Assembly (NCBI GenBank): GCA_007135435.1 | Contig: SLIW01000177.1 | Span: 1-9,708, forward strand | Reading direction: 5' to 3' | DNA: 9,708 nt | Source: Natronomonas sp. | GTDB lineage: Archaea > Halobacteriota > Halobacteria > Halobacteriales > Haloarculaceae | Part shown: piece by piece, positions 1 through 5,937 of the stretch | How the letters are laid out: the number at the start of each line of letters is the position of its first letter | Position numbering within the stretch: the stretch's first letter is position 1 | Notes under the pieces: model-generated | What the model saw: the letters and a program-made list of their open reading frames with translations, nothing else | Databases searched by the model: none | Told to the model about the DNA's origin: nothing | Made by a program: the position numbers and the translations under genes

Positions 1-205
1 CTTCCTCGATGACGTCGTGGCCGACGAGGGGTGGGACCACGACCGTCTCGACGGCAACGCCGACGCGCACCTCCGGGCGCTGCTGGTCGGGGCGTCGGCG
101 ACAGTCCCGATCGACGGCGGCAGCCTGGCCCTCGGCACGTGGCAGTCGATACTACTGGTGGAGTGCGATGGTCCGCGCGACCGGACCGTCGAGGTCCGGT
201 GGTAG
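1..205 (+). CDS. YjbQ/UPF0047-family protein, 3' end only
   Basis: This is the last 67 codons of a gene that begins before the window; the reading frame starts at base 2 and ends at TAG 203-205. The visible part carries two hallmark stretches of the YjbQ (UPF0047) family, DGNADAHLRALLVG and LGTWQSILLVECDGPR, followed by a short beta-strand tail (TVEVRW), which is where these roughly 130-140 residue proteins normally stop. The family is a small cytoplasmic trimeric fold; members are often annotated as secondary thiamine-phosphate synthase because some show weak activity of that kind, but the physiological role is unsettled. Its 3' end faces the acyl-CoA dehydrogenase gene across about 210 bases. 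Family assignment is secure from the motifs; the function is not. Confidence 0.88.
   Translation, partial: FLDDVVADEGWDHDRLDGNADAHLRALLVGASATVPIDGGSLALGTWQSILLVECDGPRDRTVEVRW
180..200 (+). terminator. Perfect 8-bp inverted repeat at the 3' end of the yjbQ-like gene
   Basis: ACCGGACC (180-187) and GGTCCGGT (193-200) are exact reverse complements around a 5-base loop, and the stop codon follows two bases later. The stem is part of the coding sequence (codons for D-R-T-V-E-V-R). No T-tract follows at once; the nearest AT-rich stretch is TATATT at about 216-221. Archaeal termination depends mainly on U-tracts, so a role in termination or in protecting the 3' end is inference only. Confidence 0.3.
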
Positions 206-417
206 GACCGGTCGGTATATTCGATGGTGGGTCGAGGGGATTCTCGACTGTCCGGTGACCACGACTCCAAACGTACAAACAGCTCCGACCGTCGCCCATC
301 CCAGAGGCCGTCGTTCCTTCCTCGCTCCAGTGATACCACCTGCTCCACCGCTCCTGGCGAGGTTCTCGAACGAGAATCGAGGAGGTTAGTCTCCGGCGCA
401 GGTCCGCGAGGCCGCCG
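206..417. other. Convergent intergenic spacer between yjbQ-like gene and acyl-CoA dehydrogenase
   Basis: No credible gene is seen here on either strand; the open frames are Arg/Ser/Pro-rich shadows. The only structure noted is a small dyad, TTCTCG (363-368) and CGAGAA (371-376) with an AA centre. The region probably holds the 3' ends of both flanking transcripts. Confidence 0.5.
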
Positions 418-1572
418 CTACAGCCCCTTGCCCTGGAGTTCGCGGGCGATGATGAGCTTCTGGATCTCGGTGGTGCCCTCGTAGATCTGGGTGATCTTCG
501 CGTCGCGGTAGAACCGCTCGACGTCGAAGTCGTTGACGTATCCGGCCCCGCCGTGGATCTGGACCGCCTCGTTGGCGACCTCGACGGCGATCCGGGAGGC
601 GAACTCCTTGGCCATCGACGCGAGCGTGGTGTTCGGCGCCCCGCCGGCGTCGACCTCCCAGGCGCTCTTGTAGGTGAGGTTGCGGGCGGCCTCGGTGTCC
701 GTGTGCATCTCGGCGAGCTTGTGCTGGATGGCCTGGAAGTCGCCGATCGGACGGCCGAACTGCTCGCGCTCCTGGGCGTACTCCAGGGCGCGTTCGGCGG
801 CGCCCTTGGCGATGCCGACGCCCTGGGCCGCCACCCCGGTCCGGGTGGCGTCGAAGAACTGCATCTGCTGGTAGAAGCCGGCGCCCTCGGTGCCGATCAG
901 GTTCTCCTCGGGGACCCGGACGTCGTCGAGGACGAGCTCGGCGGTGTCGGAGGCGCGGATGCCCATCTTCCCCGTGATCTTCTCGGAGGAGAACCCGTCG
1001 CGGTCGGACTCGATCACGATCTGCGAGAAGCCGTTGTACCGACCGTCGGCGTCGGGGTCCGTCTTGCAGAGGGTGACGAAGAAGTCGCCGACGGACCCGT
1101 TGGTGATCCACATCTTGGTGCCGTTGATCACCCACTCGTCGCCGTCCTTCTCCGCGCGGGTGCTCACGCTCGAGACGTCAGAGCCGGTGTCGGGCTCGGA
1201 GATGGCCGCGCCCGAGATGGCCTCGCCCATCGCGACGGGCTCGAGGAAGCGCTCCTTCTGCTCGTCGGTCCCGTACTCCTGGATGGCCTCCGTGCCGAAG
1301 CTGGTGGCGAGCACCGACAGCGCGATGCCGGGGTCGGCGGCGAACATCTCCTCGGCGATGAGCACCGAGTCGACGGCGCCGTAGCCGGCGCCCCCGTACT
1401 CTATGGGGATGGTCGTGCCGGTGAGCCCCATCTCGGCCGCCTTCTCGACGATGTCGTGGGGGAACCGCTCCTCGACGTCGTACTCGACGGCGTTCGGGCG
1501 GACCTCGTTGTCGGCGAACCGTTTGACCTCGTCCCTGAGCTGTCTCTGTTCGTCGCTGAGCGCGAAGTCCAT
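418..1572 (-). CDS. Acyl-CoA dehydrogenase
   Basis: Predicted 384-residue cytoplasmic flavoenzyme that oxidises acyl-CoA to trans-2-enoyl-CoA (first step of beta-oxidation), passing electrons to electron-transfer flavoprotein. The protein starts MDFALSDEQRQLRDEVKRFA, a typical N-terminal helix. Then come signature 1, GAAISEPDTGSD (121-132), the beta-domain stretch WVINGTKMWITNG (147-159), the FAD-contact stretch REQFGRPIGDFQAIQ (269-283) and signature 2, QIHGGAGYV (338-346). The catalytic base is Glu365 in QIYEGTTEIQ, the position used by medium- and short-chain enzymes. Length matches the family (about 380). The frame stays open far upstream, but that part is antisense to the next gene; ATG at 1572 is chosen because the family N-terminus begins there. 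Divergent from the HAD/ECH gene. The chain-length class cannot be told by eye, and a branched-chain or glutaryl-type substrate is possible. Confidence 0.95.
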   Translation of the reverse strand: MDFALSDEQRQLRDEVKRFADNEVRPNAVEYDVEERFPHDIVEKAAEMGLTGTTIPIEYGGAGYGAVDSVLIAEEMFAADPGIALSVLATSFGTEAIQEYGTDEQKERFLEPVAMGEAISGAAISEPDTGSDVSSVSTRAEKDGDEWVINGTKMWITNGSVGDFFVTLCKTDPDADGRYNGFSQIVIESDRDGFSSEKITGKMGIRASDTAELVLDDVRVPEENLIGTEGAGFYQQMQFFDATRTGVAAQGVGIAKGAAERALEYAQEREQFGRPIGDFQAIQHKLAEMHTDTEAARNLTYKSAWEVDAGGAPNTTLASMAKEFASRIAVEVANEAVQIHGGAGYVNDFDVERFYRDAKITQIYEGTTEIQKLIIARELQGKGL

Positions 1573-1591
1573 GCGCGACAAACCGGTCCAC

Positions 1592-1608
1592 GAAACATAA
1601 CGTTTCTC
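1592..1608 (-). promoter_or_regulatory. Promoter of acyl-CoA dehydrogenase with overlapping inverted repeat
   Basis: Read on the minus strand, GAGAAACGTTATGTTTC lies at -36 to -20 from the ATG. Its TTATG core is centred near -27, the haloarchaeal TATA position for a leaderless transcript. GAAAC and GTTTC form an exact inverted repeat around a 5-base centre, so a dimeric repressor could bind over the TATA element. The first ten bases, GAGAAACGTT, recur in the promoter of the divergent HAD/ECH gene. Position and dyad are seen; the operator role is inferred. Confidence 0.5.
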
Positions 1609-1636
1609 AATAGGGCGAACGCCCGATCTCCGGAGT

Positions 1637-1708
1637 ATCGGGTGACACGGCGTGAATGGAATCGGGTGACACGGCGTGGATTGAATTGCATGATAGGGCG
1701 TGGATAGT
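1637..1708. repeat. 24-base tandem repeat, three units, in the divergent fatty-acid promoter region
   Basis: Units start at 1637, 1661 and 1685. The first two share an exact 18-base core, ATCGGGTGACACGGCGTG; the third is diverged but keeps GGGCGTGGAT in register. The array lies between the divergent acyl-CoA dehydrogenase and HAD/ECH genes, upstream of both core promoters. It also keeps a meaningless frame open on the minus strand as a Thr/Pro/Cys/His repeat, which I do not regard as coding. Confidence 0.75.
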
Positions 1709-1769
1709 GTGATGCGGTGTTCGGCGGATGGTGGCGGAGTGTGATGCGGTGTTCGTCGGATGGTGACAC
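1706..1769. repeat. 32-base direct repeat, two units
   Basis: Two copies start at 1706 and 1738. Their first 28 bases differ at one position (G/T at base 19); the core is GTGTGATGCGGTGTTCG. The period of 32 is not a multiple of three, which argues against a coding repeat. The array abuts the 24-base array, so nearly the whole space between the two fatty-acid promoters is repeat. Confidence 0.78.
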
Positions 1770-1792
1770 GGGCCGACGAAAACTGTCCCAGA

Positions 1793-1802
1793 GAGAAACG
1801 TT
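1793..1802 (+). promoter_or_regulatory. Shared promoter element GAGAAACGTT upstream of HAD/ECH gene
   Basis: GAGAAACGTT sits at -41 to -32 from the ATG at 1834, followed directly by GAAACGCG. The same ten bases occur at -36 to -27 in front of the divergent acyl-CoA dehydrogenase gene, on that gene's coding strand. It may be a BRE/TATA-type core element or a common regulator site. No Shine-Dalgarno sequence precedes the start, so a leaderless or very short-leader transcript is likely. Confidence 0.45.
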
Positions 1803-1833
1803 GAAACGCGTCCCGGGAGTCCCTCCGGGTACG

Positions 1834-3816
1834 ATGGAATTCGACGATATCGAGACCGTCGCGGTGCTGGGCGCCGGGAACATGGGCCACGGCATCGCGG
1901 AGGTCGCCGCCCTCGCGGGCTACGAGGTGACGATGCGCGACATCAAGGAGGAGTTCGTCCAGGACGGATACGAACAGATCGAGTGGTCGCTCCAGAAGCT
2001 CGCCGAGAAGGAGCGCATCCCCGAGGACGAGGCAGAGGCCGCTCTCGATCGGGTGACGCCGCTCGTCGACGTCGAGGAGGCCGTCTCCGACGCTGACTTC
2101 GTCATCGAGGCCGTCCCCGAGCAGATGGACATCAAGCGGGAGGTCTACGACGAGGTCGAGGAGTCCCTCCCGGAGCACGCGATCATCACCTCGAACACCT
2201 CCTCGCTGTCGATCACGAACCTCTCGGAGGAGACCGAGCGCCCCGAGCAATTCGCCGGGATGCACTTCTTCAACCCGCCGGTCCGGATGCAGCTCGTGGA
2301 GGTCATCTCCGGGGAGCACACCGCCGAGGAGACCCTCGAGCTGACCGAGCAGCTCGCAGAGGCCTTCGACAAGACGCCCGTCCGCGTCCGGAAGGACTCG
2401 CCCGGCTTCATCGTCAACCGGATCCTCGTGCCGATCATGAACGAGGCCTGCTGGATGGTCTCCGAGGACGCCGCCACGGTCAAGGAGATCGACTCGACGA
2501 CGAAGTTCGACATGGGCCTCCCGATGGGCGTCTTCGAGCTGAGCGACATGACCGGCCACGACATCACCTACCACGTCCTCGAGTACATGCACGACGTGCT
2601 CGGCGACGCCTACGAGCCGGCCCCGTTCCTGGAGGAGCTCATCGAGGAGGAGCGGCTCGGCAGGAAGACCGGCGAGGGCGTCTACGACTACGAGGACGGC
2701 GACGGGCCGGACATCCCGACCGACGCCGGGACCGAGGAGGTCGCCGACCGGCTGACCGCGGTGATGGCCAACGAGGTGGGCAACCTCGTCGGGAACGACG
2801 TCGCCGACCCCGCGGACATCGACGAGGCGGTCATGCTCGGTGCCGGCTTCCCCGACGGGCCAGCCCGGATCGCCGACGAGGCCGGGCTCGAGTCGCTGGT
2901 CGAGACGCTCGAGGGCCTCGCCGAGGAGACCGGCCACCCGCGGTTCGAGGTCTCCGATGGCCTCCGAGCGGCCGCCGAAGCGGGCGGGTTCCACGGCAAC
3001 GGCGACGGCGACGCGGCTGGCGACGGCGAGGTCGAGTTCGCCAACCTCGAGGTGCGCTACCCCGGCGACAGGGTCGGCCAGATCGTCCTGTCACGGGAGG
3101 CCCGGATGAACACCATCAACCCTGCGCTGATGGACGAGCTCTCGGAGGCGATCGACCTCCTCGAGGACGACGAGGACGTCCGGGCCCTCCTGATCACGGG
3201 GAAGGGCGACCGGGCGTTCTCGGCCGGGGCCGACGTGACGTCGATGGCGGGGAGCGCCCAGCCACTCGACGCCATCGAGCTCTCCCGGAAGGGACAGCGA
3301 ACCTTCGGGAAGCTCGAGCAGGTCGACATGCCGGTCGTGGCCGGCATCGACGGCTACGCGCTCGGCGGCGGCTTCGAGCTGGCGCTGTGCTGTGACTTCC
3401 GCATCGCCTCGGAGCGATCCGAGCTCGGCACGCCCGAGCACAACCTCGGCCTCCTCCCCGGATGGGGCGGCACCCAGCGGCTGGCACGCATCGCGGGCTT
3501 CGGCCGCGCCAAGGAGGTCGTCTTCACCGCCGAGCGGTTCGACCCCGAGACGATGTACGACTACGGGGTCCTCACCGAGGTCGTCCCCACCGAGGAGTTC
3601 GAGGAGCGCGTCCACGAGTTCACGGCCGAACTCGCGGCGGGCCCGCCGGTCGCCCAGAAGCTGACCAAGCGGGCGATGCACGCCGGCTGGGCGGACATCG
3701 ACGCCGGCCTCGAGATCGAGGCCCAGGCGTTCGGTCACCTGGTCAACACCGACGACCTCATGGAGGGGATCACCGCCTTCATGGGCGACGAGGAGCCCGA
3801 GTTCGAGGGGAAGTGA
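1834..3816 (+). CDS. Fused 3-hydroxyacyl-CoA dehydrogenase / enoyl-CoA hydratase
   Basis: Predicted 660-residue bifunctional beta-oxidation enzyme: the C-terminal domain hydrates trans-2-enoyl-CoA, and the N-terminal domain oxidises the L-3-hydroxyacyl-CoA with NAD+. The dehydrogenase half has the nucleotide-binding loop GAGNMGHG (13-20), SNTSSLSI (120-127), and the catalytic pair His144 (MHFFNPP) and Glu156 with the family spacing of 12. Its helical C-terminal domain runs to about 385. A Gly/Asp linker (about 385-400) leads to a crotonase domain with oxyanion-hole segments SAGAD (463-467) and ALGGGFE (509-515), and both catalytic glutamates, Glu515 and Glu535, at the 20-residue spacing of classical hydratases. 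The domain order is the reverse of bacterial FadB. ATG 1834 is chosen because the Rossmann strand follows at once; upstream frame extension is repeat DNA. It acts with the divergent dehydrogenase. Confidence 0.95.
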   Translation: MEFDDIETVAVLGAGNMGHGIAEVAALAGYEVTMRDIKEEFVQDGYEQIEWSLQKLAEKERIPEDEAEAALDRVTPLVDVEEAVSDADFVIEAVPEQMDIKREVYDEVEESLPEHAIITSNTSSLSITNLSEETERPEQFAGMHFFNPPVRMQLVEVISGEHTAEETLELTEQLAEAFDKTPVRVRKDSPGFIVNRILVPIMNEACWMVSEDAATVKEIDSTTKFDMGLPMGVFELSDMTGHDITYHVLEYMHDVLGDAYEPAPFLEELIEEERLGRKTGEGVYDYEDGDGPDIPTDAGTEEVADRLTAVMANEVGNLVGNDVADPADIDEAVMLGAGFPDGPARIADEAGLESLVETLEGLAEETGHPRFEVSDGLRAAAEAGGFHGNGDGDAAGDGEVEFANLEVRYPGDRVGQIVLSREARMNTINPALMDELSEAIDLLEDDEDVRALLITGKGDRAFSAGADVTSMAGSAQPLDAIELSRKGQRTFGKLEQVDMPVVAGIDGYALGGGFELALCCDFRIASERSELGTPEHNLGLLPGWGGTQRLARIAGFGRAKEVVFTAERFDPETMYDYGVLTEVVPTEEFEERVHEFTAELAAGPPVAQKLTKRAMHAGWADIDAGLEIEAQAFGHLVNTDDLMEGITAFMGDEEPEFEGK

Positions 3817-3829
3817 CCCCCCAGGGGTC
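3815..3829 (+). terminator. 6-bp inverted repeat overlapping the stop codon of HAD/ECH
   Basis: GACCCC (3815-3820) and GGGGTC (3824-3829) pair exactly around a CCA loop, and the first two stem bases belong to the TGA stop. No T-run follows. Like the hairpins at the ends of the yjbQ-like and AI-2E genes, it could mark a transcript 3' end; this is inference. Confidence 0.3.
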
Positions 3830-3860
3830 GTGACACCGGTCGGGCATCCACGGGATCGGT

Positions 3861-3935
3861 TCCGGAACGACGAAGGAGTCCGAAACGACCGACGGATTCT
3901 GAAGCGACGAACGGGTTCCGAAACGACCAACGGTC
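3861..3935. repeat. 19-base degenerate tandem repeat, four units
   Basis: Units begin at 3861 (18 bases), 3879, 3898 and 3917, with consensus TCYGAARCGACSRACGGRT. Each unit carries a GAARCGAC or similar core. In the last unit GAAAC begins 37 bases before the ATG of the zinc-ribbon gene, close to where GAAAC lies in the two fatty-acid promoters. The array fills most of the 140-base gap between the HAD/ECH and zinc-ribbon genes. The non-triplet period and position argue against coding. Confidence 0.7.
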
Positions 3936-3956
3936 TCTGGTTCCTCCCGACGGACG

Positions 3957-4223
3957 ATGGTCGGCTCCCGGACACTGACGGCGCTCGTCGGCATCGTGGC
4001 GAGCCTCGCCATCAGCGTCCTGCTCTACCTGTACACGGGCTCGCTGCTGTTCTTCCTGCTCGTGCCGTTCGTCCCGTTTCTCTTCGCCACCGGACGAGGG
4101 GAGAAGCCCGTCGAGCGGCCGCCCGTCCGGGAGTGTTCTCGTTGTGGCTTCCGGACCCGTGACCCCGAGTTCGAGTACTGTCCCAGGGACGGGAGTCGAC
4201 TGTACGAAGCGACCGATCGCTGA
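3957..4223 (+). CDS. Small membrane-hairpin protein with C-terminal zinc-ribbon-like motif
   Basis: An 88-residue protein of unknown function. Residues 6-26 and 29-45 are two hydrophobic segments split by a short YTGS turn, suggesting a helical hairpin in the cytoplasmic membrane. A Pro/Arg-rich linker leads to C60-x-x-C63, an 11-residue finger and Y-C75-P-R-D-G, the second knuckle of a rubredoxin-type zinc ribbon in which the fourth Cys is replaced, so that Asp78 or nothing completes the site. By the positive-inside rule (GRGEKPVERPPVR after the second helix) the ribbon should be cytoplasmic. Such membrane-anchored ribbon proteins are common and uncharacterised in haloarchaea. ATG 3957 leaves the first helix intact and no Shine-Dalgarno sequence is seen. 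It may be transcribed alone; it faces the AI-2E gene. Confidence 0.8.
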   Translation: MVGSRTLTALVGIVASLAISVLLYLYTGSLLFFLLVPFVPFLFATGRGEKPVERPPVRECSRCGFRTRDPEFEYCPRDGSRLYEATDR

Positions 4224-4244
4224 GACGGGAAGCGAGCGGCCACA

Positions 4245-4298
4245 TTCAGGGTTAGCGCCTACTTCAGGGTTAGCGCCTACTTCAGGGTTAGCGCCTCC
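4245..4298. repeat. 18-base tandem repeat, three units, between convergent genes
   Basis: Three copies of TTCAGGGTTAGCGCCTAC begin at 4245, 4263 and 4281. The first two are identical; the third ends CC instead of AC. A decayed fourth unit (TTCTGGGTCG) may follow at 4299. The array is in the 111-base gap between the ends of the zinc-ribbon and AI-2E genes, so a promoter role is unlikely. Confidence 0.85.
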
Positions 4299-4334
4299 TT
4301 CTGGGTCGATGGTGGTCGGTCGAGATCGCGATGG

Positions 4335-5687
4335 TCAGCCCGCCCGATGGTCGTCGGGCGGCTTCGAGTTCTCGTCGGGCGTATTCGGGTCTTCGTCGGA
4401 CGTATTCGGATCATCGTCCGACGGGTTCGGGTCCTCGTCCGGACGGGACTCGGTCTCGGTCACCCACTCTGCTCCCGGTGGCCGGGTGGCGATCCCTTCG
4501 AGCGGGTCGCCGACGAGTGCGCCCAAGGGGTCGATCCCGCACCTCCGACCGCTCACCCGAGCAGGGTCAGTGGCTCGGTCGTTCGACGTGCTGCGTGTTG
4601 TTTCTGAATCCCTAACGCCACCCGTCCCCGTCGGTCGAGGCGCCCTCACCAGTAGCTCCGGCATCACCACCTGGCCGAAGTGGACCACGAGCACGAGGAG
4701 CAACGGCCCGAGGAACAGGCCGTACCAGCCGAACAGGAGCGGACCCACGATGTAGGCGATCATCACGAGCCCCACGTGGAGGTGGCGTCCGGAGACGTAC
4801 GGCCGGAGGACCAGGTCCGGGATGCTGTCGACGATGACAAACGCCACCACGAAGAAGGTCGCGGGGAACCACAGTGGCCGCCCTTCGAGGAAGGCCTGTC
4901 CGAACAGGAGGGCCGCGACGGGGATGTAGACGAGCTTCATGCCGACCACGGGGATGAGACTCGCGGCGCCGGCGAGGAGCCCCAGGAGCGCCGGATAGGG
5001 GATGGCCCCTCCGGGCGGGGCGATCACGTTGAGCGCGTTGAACGTGATCGCGCCGATCCCGGCGGTGATCACGGCGTTGAGGATGTTCCCGAAGAAGACG
5101 CTCGAGAGGTCCTCGTCGACGATGCGCCCGTAGCGGATGAGGATCGTGGCGTCCTCGTCGGCGAAGGTCCGTCGCACCCAGCCGGCGAGCCGGGGGCCGT
5201 CCCGCAGCATGTAGAACGTCGCCGCGAGGGCCACGAACAGGTGGAGGAGGCCGACGACCACGATGGGGAGGTACTGGACGAGGCCCTCGGCGACGAGGGT
5301 CCCGGCAGCGACGACGTCGGGGTCCTCCAGCAGGCTGGCCGGGTCCTGGACGATCTCGGAGACGTCGACGTAGGGCTCGGCGGCCTCCTGGAACGGCCCG
5401 AGGTCGATCTCCTGGGCCAGCGCCTGGAGCTCCTGGAGGCCGATGAGGAGCGTGTACACGAGGAGGATGACGACGGGGATCGCCAGCGCAATCAGGGAGC
5501 CCGCCGCCGCGAGCGTCCGTCCGAGCCGCGGCCGGAGCCGTCGGTAGACCGGACGGGAGACGTAGTAGAGGAACACCGCGGTGACGAAGGTTCCGATGAA
5601 GGTGACCAGCGTCGCCGCCAGGACGAGCCCCAGGACGGCGGCGACCGCCCACCAGGCGGCCCGGTCACGGGCGAGTTCCGTGCGCAT
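4335..5687 (-). CDS. AI-2E family transporter with acidic repeat tail
   Basis: Predicted 450-residue polytopic membrane protein of the AI-2E (PerM/YdiK-like) permease family. Residues 12-350 form the usual core: hydrophobic segments around 13-45, 58-88, 138-162, 200-225, 232-265, 274-295 and 305-346, with family landmarks SLIPVVGMKL (243-252) and the closing block VGLVMIAYIVGPLLFGWYG (305-323). A non-membrane loop (about 90-135) lies between the early helices, as in relatives. Substrates vary in the family (AI-2, ions, unknown), so none is assigned. After residue 350 comes about 100 residues of low-complexity tail ending in four Asp-rich heptads and KPPDDHRAG, well beyond the usual 340-370 residues. 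ATG 5687 is preferred over an in-frame TTG at 5714 because GGAGG lies just upstream. Confidence 0.88.
   Translation of the reverse strand: MRTELARDRAAWWAVAAVLGLVLAATLVTFIGTFVTAVFLYYVSRPVYRRLRPRLGRTLAAAGSLIALAIPVVILLVYTLLIGLQELQALAQEIDLGPFQEAAEPYVDVSEIVQDPASLLEDPDVVAAGTLVAEGLVQYLPIVVVGLLHLFVALAATFYMLRDGPRLAGWVRRTFADEDATILIRYGRIVDEDLSSVFFGNILNAVITAGIGAITFNALNVIAPPGGAIPYPALLGLLAGAASLIPVVGMKLVYIPVAALLFGQAFLEGRPLWFPATFFVVAFVIVDSIPDLVLRPYVSGRHLHVGLVMIAYIVGPLLFGWYGLFLGPLLLVLVVHFGQVVMPELLVRAPRPTGTGGVRDSETTRSTSNDRATDPARVSGRRCGIDPLGALVGDPLEGIATRPPGAEWVTETESRPDEDPNPSDDDPNTSDEDPNTPDENSKPPDDHRAG
4340..4361 (-). terminator. Perfect 8-bp inverted repeat at the 3' end of the AI-2E gene
   Basis: CCGCCCGA (4340-4347) and TCGGGCGG (4354-4361) pair exactly around a 6-base loop; the stop codon is two bases past the stem on the transcribed strand. 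The stem encodes the last residues (P-P-D-D-H-R-A-G). No T-tract follows directly. A role in the 3' end of the transcript is inferred. Confidence 0.3.
4363..4446 (-). repeat. 21-base tandem repeat coding Asp-rich heptads in the AI-2E tail
   Basis: Four 21-base units begin (plus-strand numbering) at 4363, 4384, 4405 and 4426, each starting TTCG. On the coding strand they give the heptads RPDEDPN, PSDDDPN, TSDEDPN and TPDENSK, residues 415-442 of the protein. Because the period is a whole number of codons, unit gain or loss would alter tail length without a frameshift. Confidence 0.82.
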
Positions 5688-5690
5688 ACG

Positions 5691-5695
5691 CCTCC
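5691..5695 (-). promoter_or_regulatory. Shine-Dalgarno site of the AI-2E gene
   Basis: GGAGG on the minus strand ends three bases before ATG 5687 and is complementary to the CCUCC of the archaeal 16S rRNA 3' end. It supports this ATG over the TTG at 5714. A T-rich stretch (TTTTTG, 5711-5716 on the minus strand) centred about 27 bases upstream could be the TATA element; if so, the transcript would start too close to the ATG to include GGAGG, so the two signals may mark alternatives. Confidence 0.5.
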
Positions 5696-5728
5696 GATTG
5701 GGCTCCACGGGCAAAAACCCGGTCAGGT

Positions 5729-5814
5729 CTGTCGGGACGGGCGATCAGCCGGTGCAGGGCTGTCGGACAGGCGATCAGCAGGTGCCGGGCTATCGGGCGG
5801 TGCAGGTGAGTCGG
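5729..5814. repeat. About 30-base tandem repeat, two units plus a partial third
   Basis: Units begin at 5729 (31 bases) and 5760 (30 bases), sharing GGCGATCAGC and a GGTGC(A/C)GGG end. A shortened third unit starts at 5790 with CTATCGGGCGGTGCAGG. The array is in the 250-base divergent promoter region between the AI-2E and MgtC-like genes. I see no coding sense in it. Confidence 0.7.
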
Positions 5815-5906
5815 AACGTATGACGATCCTGTCGGCGGCCGGTGTGTTCTCCGTCGACTCGTCGACCGCCAAGTCGGAATCACGCGGTGGGGGACGGGGC
5901 GAGATG

Positions 5907-5933
5907 TTTATTCGAGCCCCCCGTGAAGAGGTG
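5907..5933 (+). promoter_or_regulatory. TATA box and Shine-Dalgarno-like site of the MgtC/DUF4010 gene
   Basis: TTTATT (5907-5912) is centred 28 bases before ATG 5938, an excellent haloarchaeal TATA match that predicts a leaderless start. GAGGTG (5928-5933), four bases from the ATG, matches the anti-Shine-Dalgarno sequence but would be left out of a leaderless RNA. Which signal is used cannot be decided from the sequence. Confidence 0.6.
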
Positions 5934-5937
5934 GGCC

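Noticed and set aside
213..222. TATATT at 216-221 as a promoter
   Set aside because: It lies between convergent gene ends and no plus-strand coding frame follows within a sensible distance.
363..376. TTCTCG-AA-CGAGAA dyad as an operator or recombination site
   Set aside because: It is short, lies between convergent genes and has no second copy in the window.
553..1707. 384-codon open frame on the plus strand
   Set aside because: Antisense to the acyl-CoA dehydrogenase; composition is Gly/Asp/Leu shadow sequence with no recognisable motif.
1573..2994. In-frame extension of the acyl-CoA dehydrogenase by 474 codons on the minus strand
   Set aside because: It is antisense to the HAD/ECH gene, crosses the tandem arrays, and the family N-terminus begins at MDFALSDEQ. 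Absence of stops is common on the antisense of GC-rich haloarchaeal genes.
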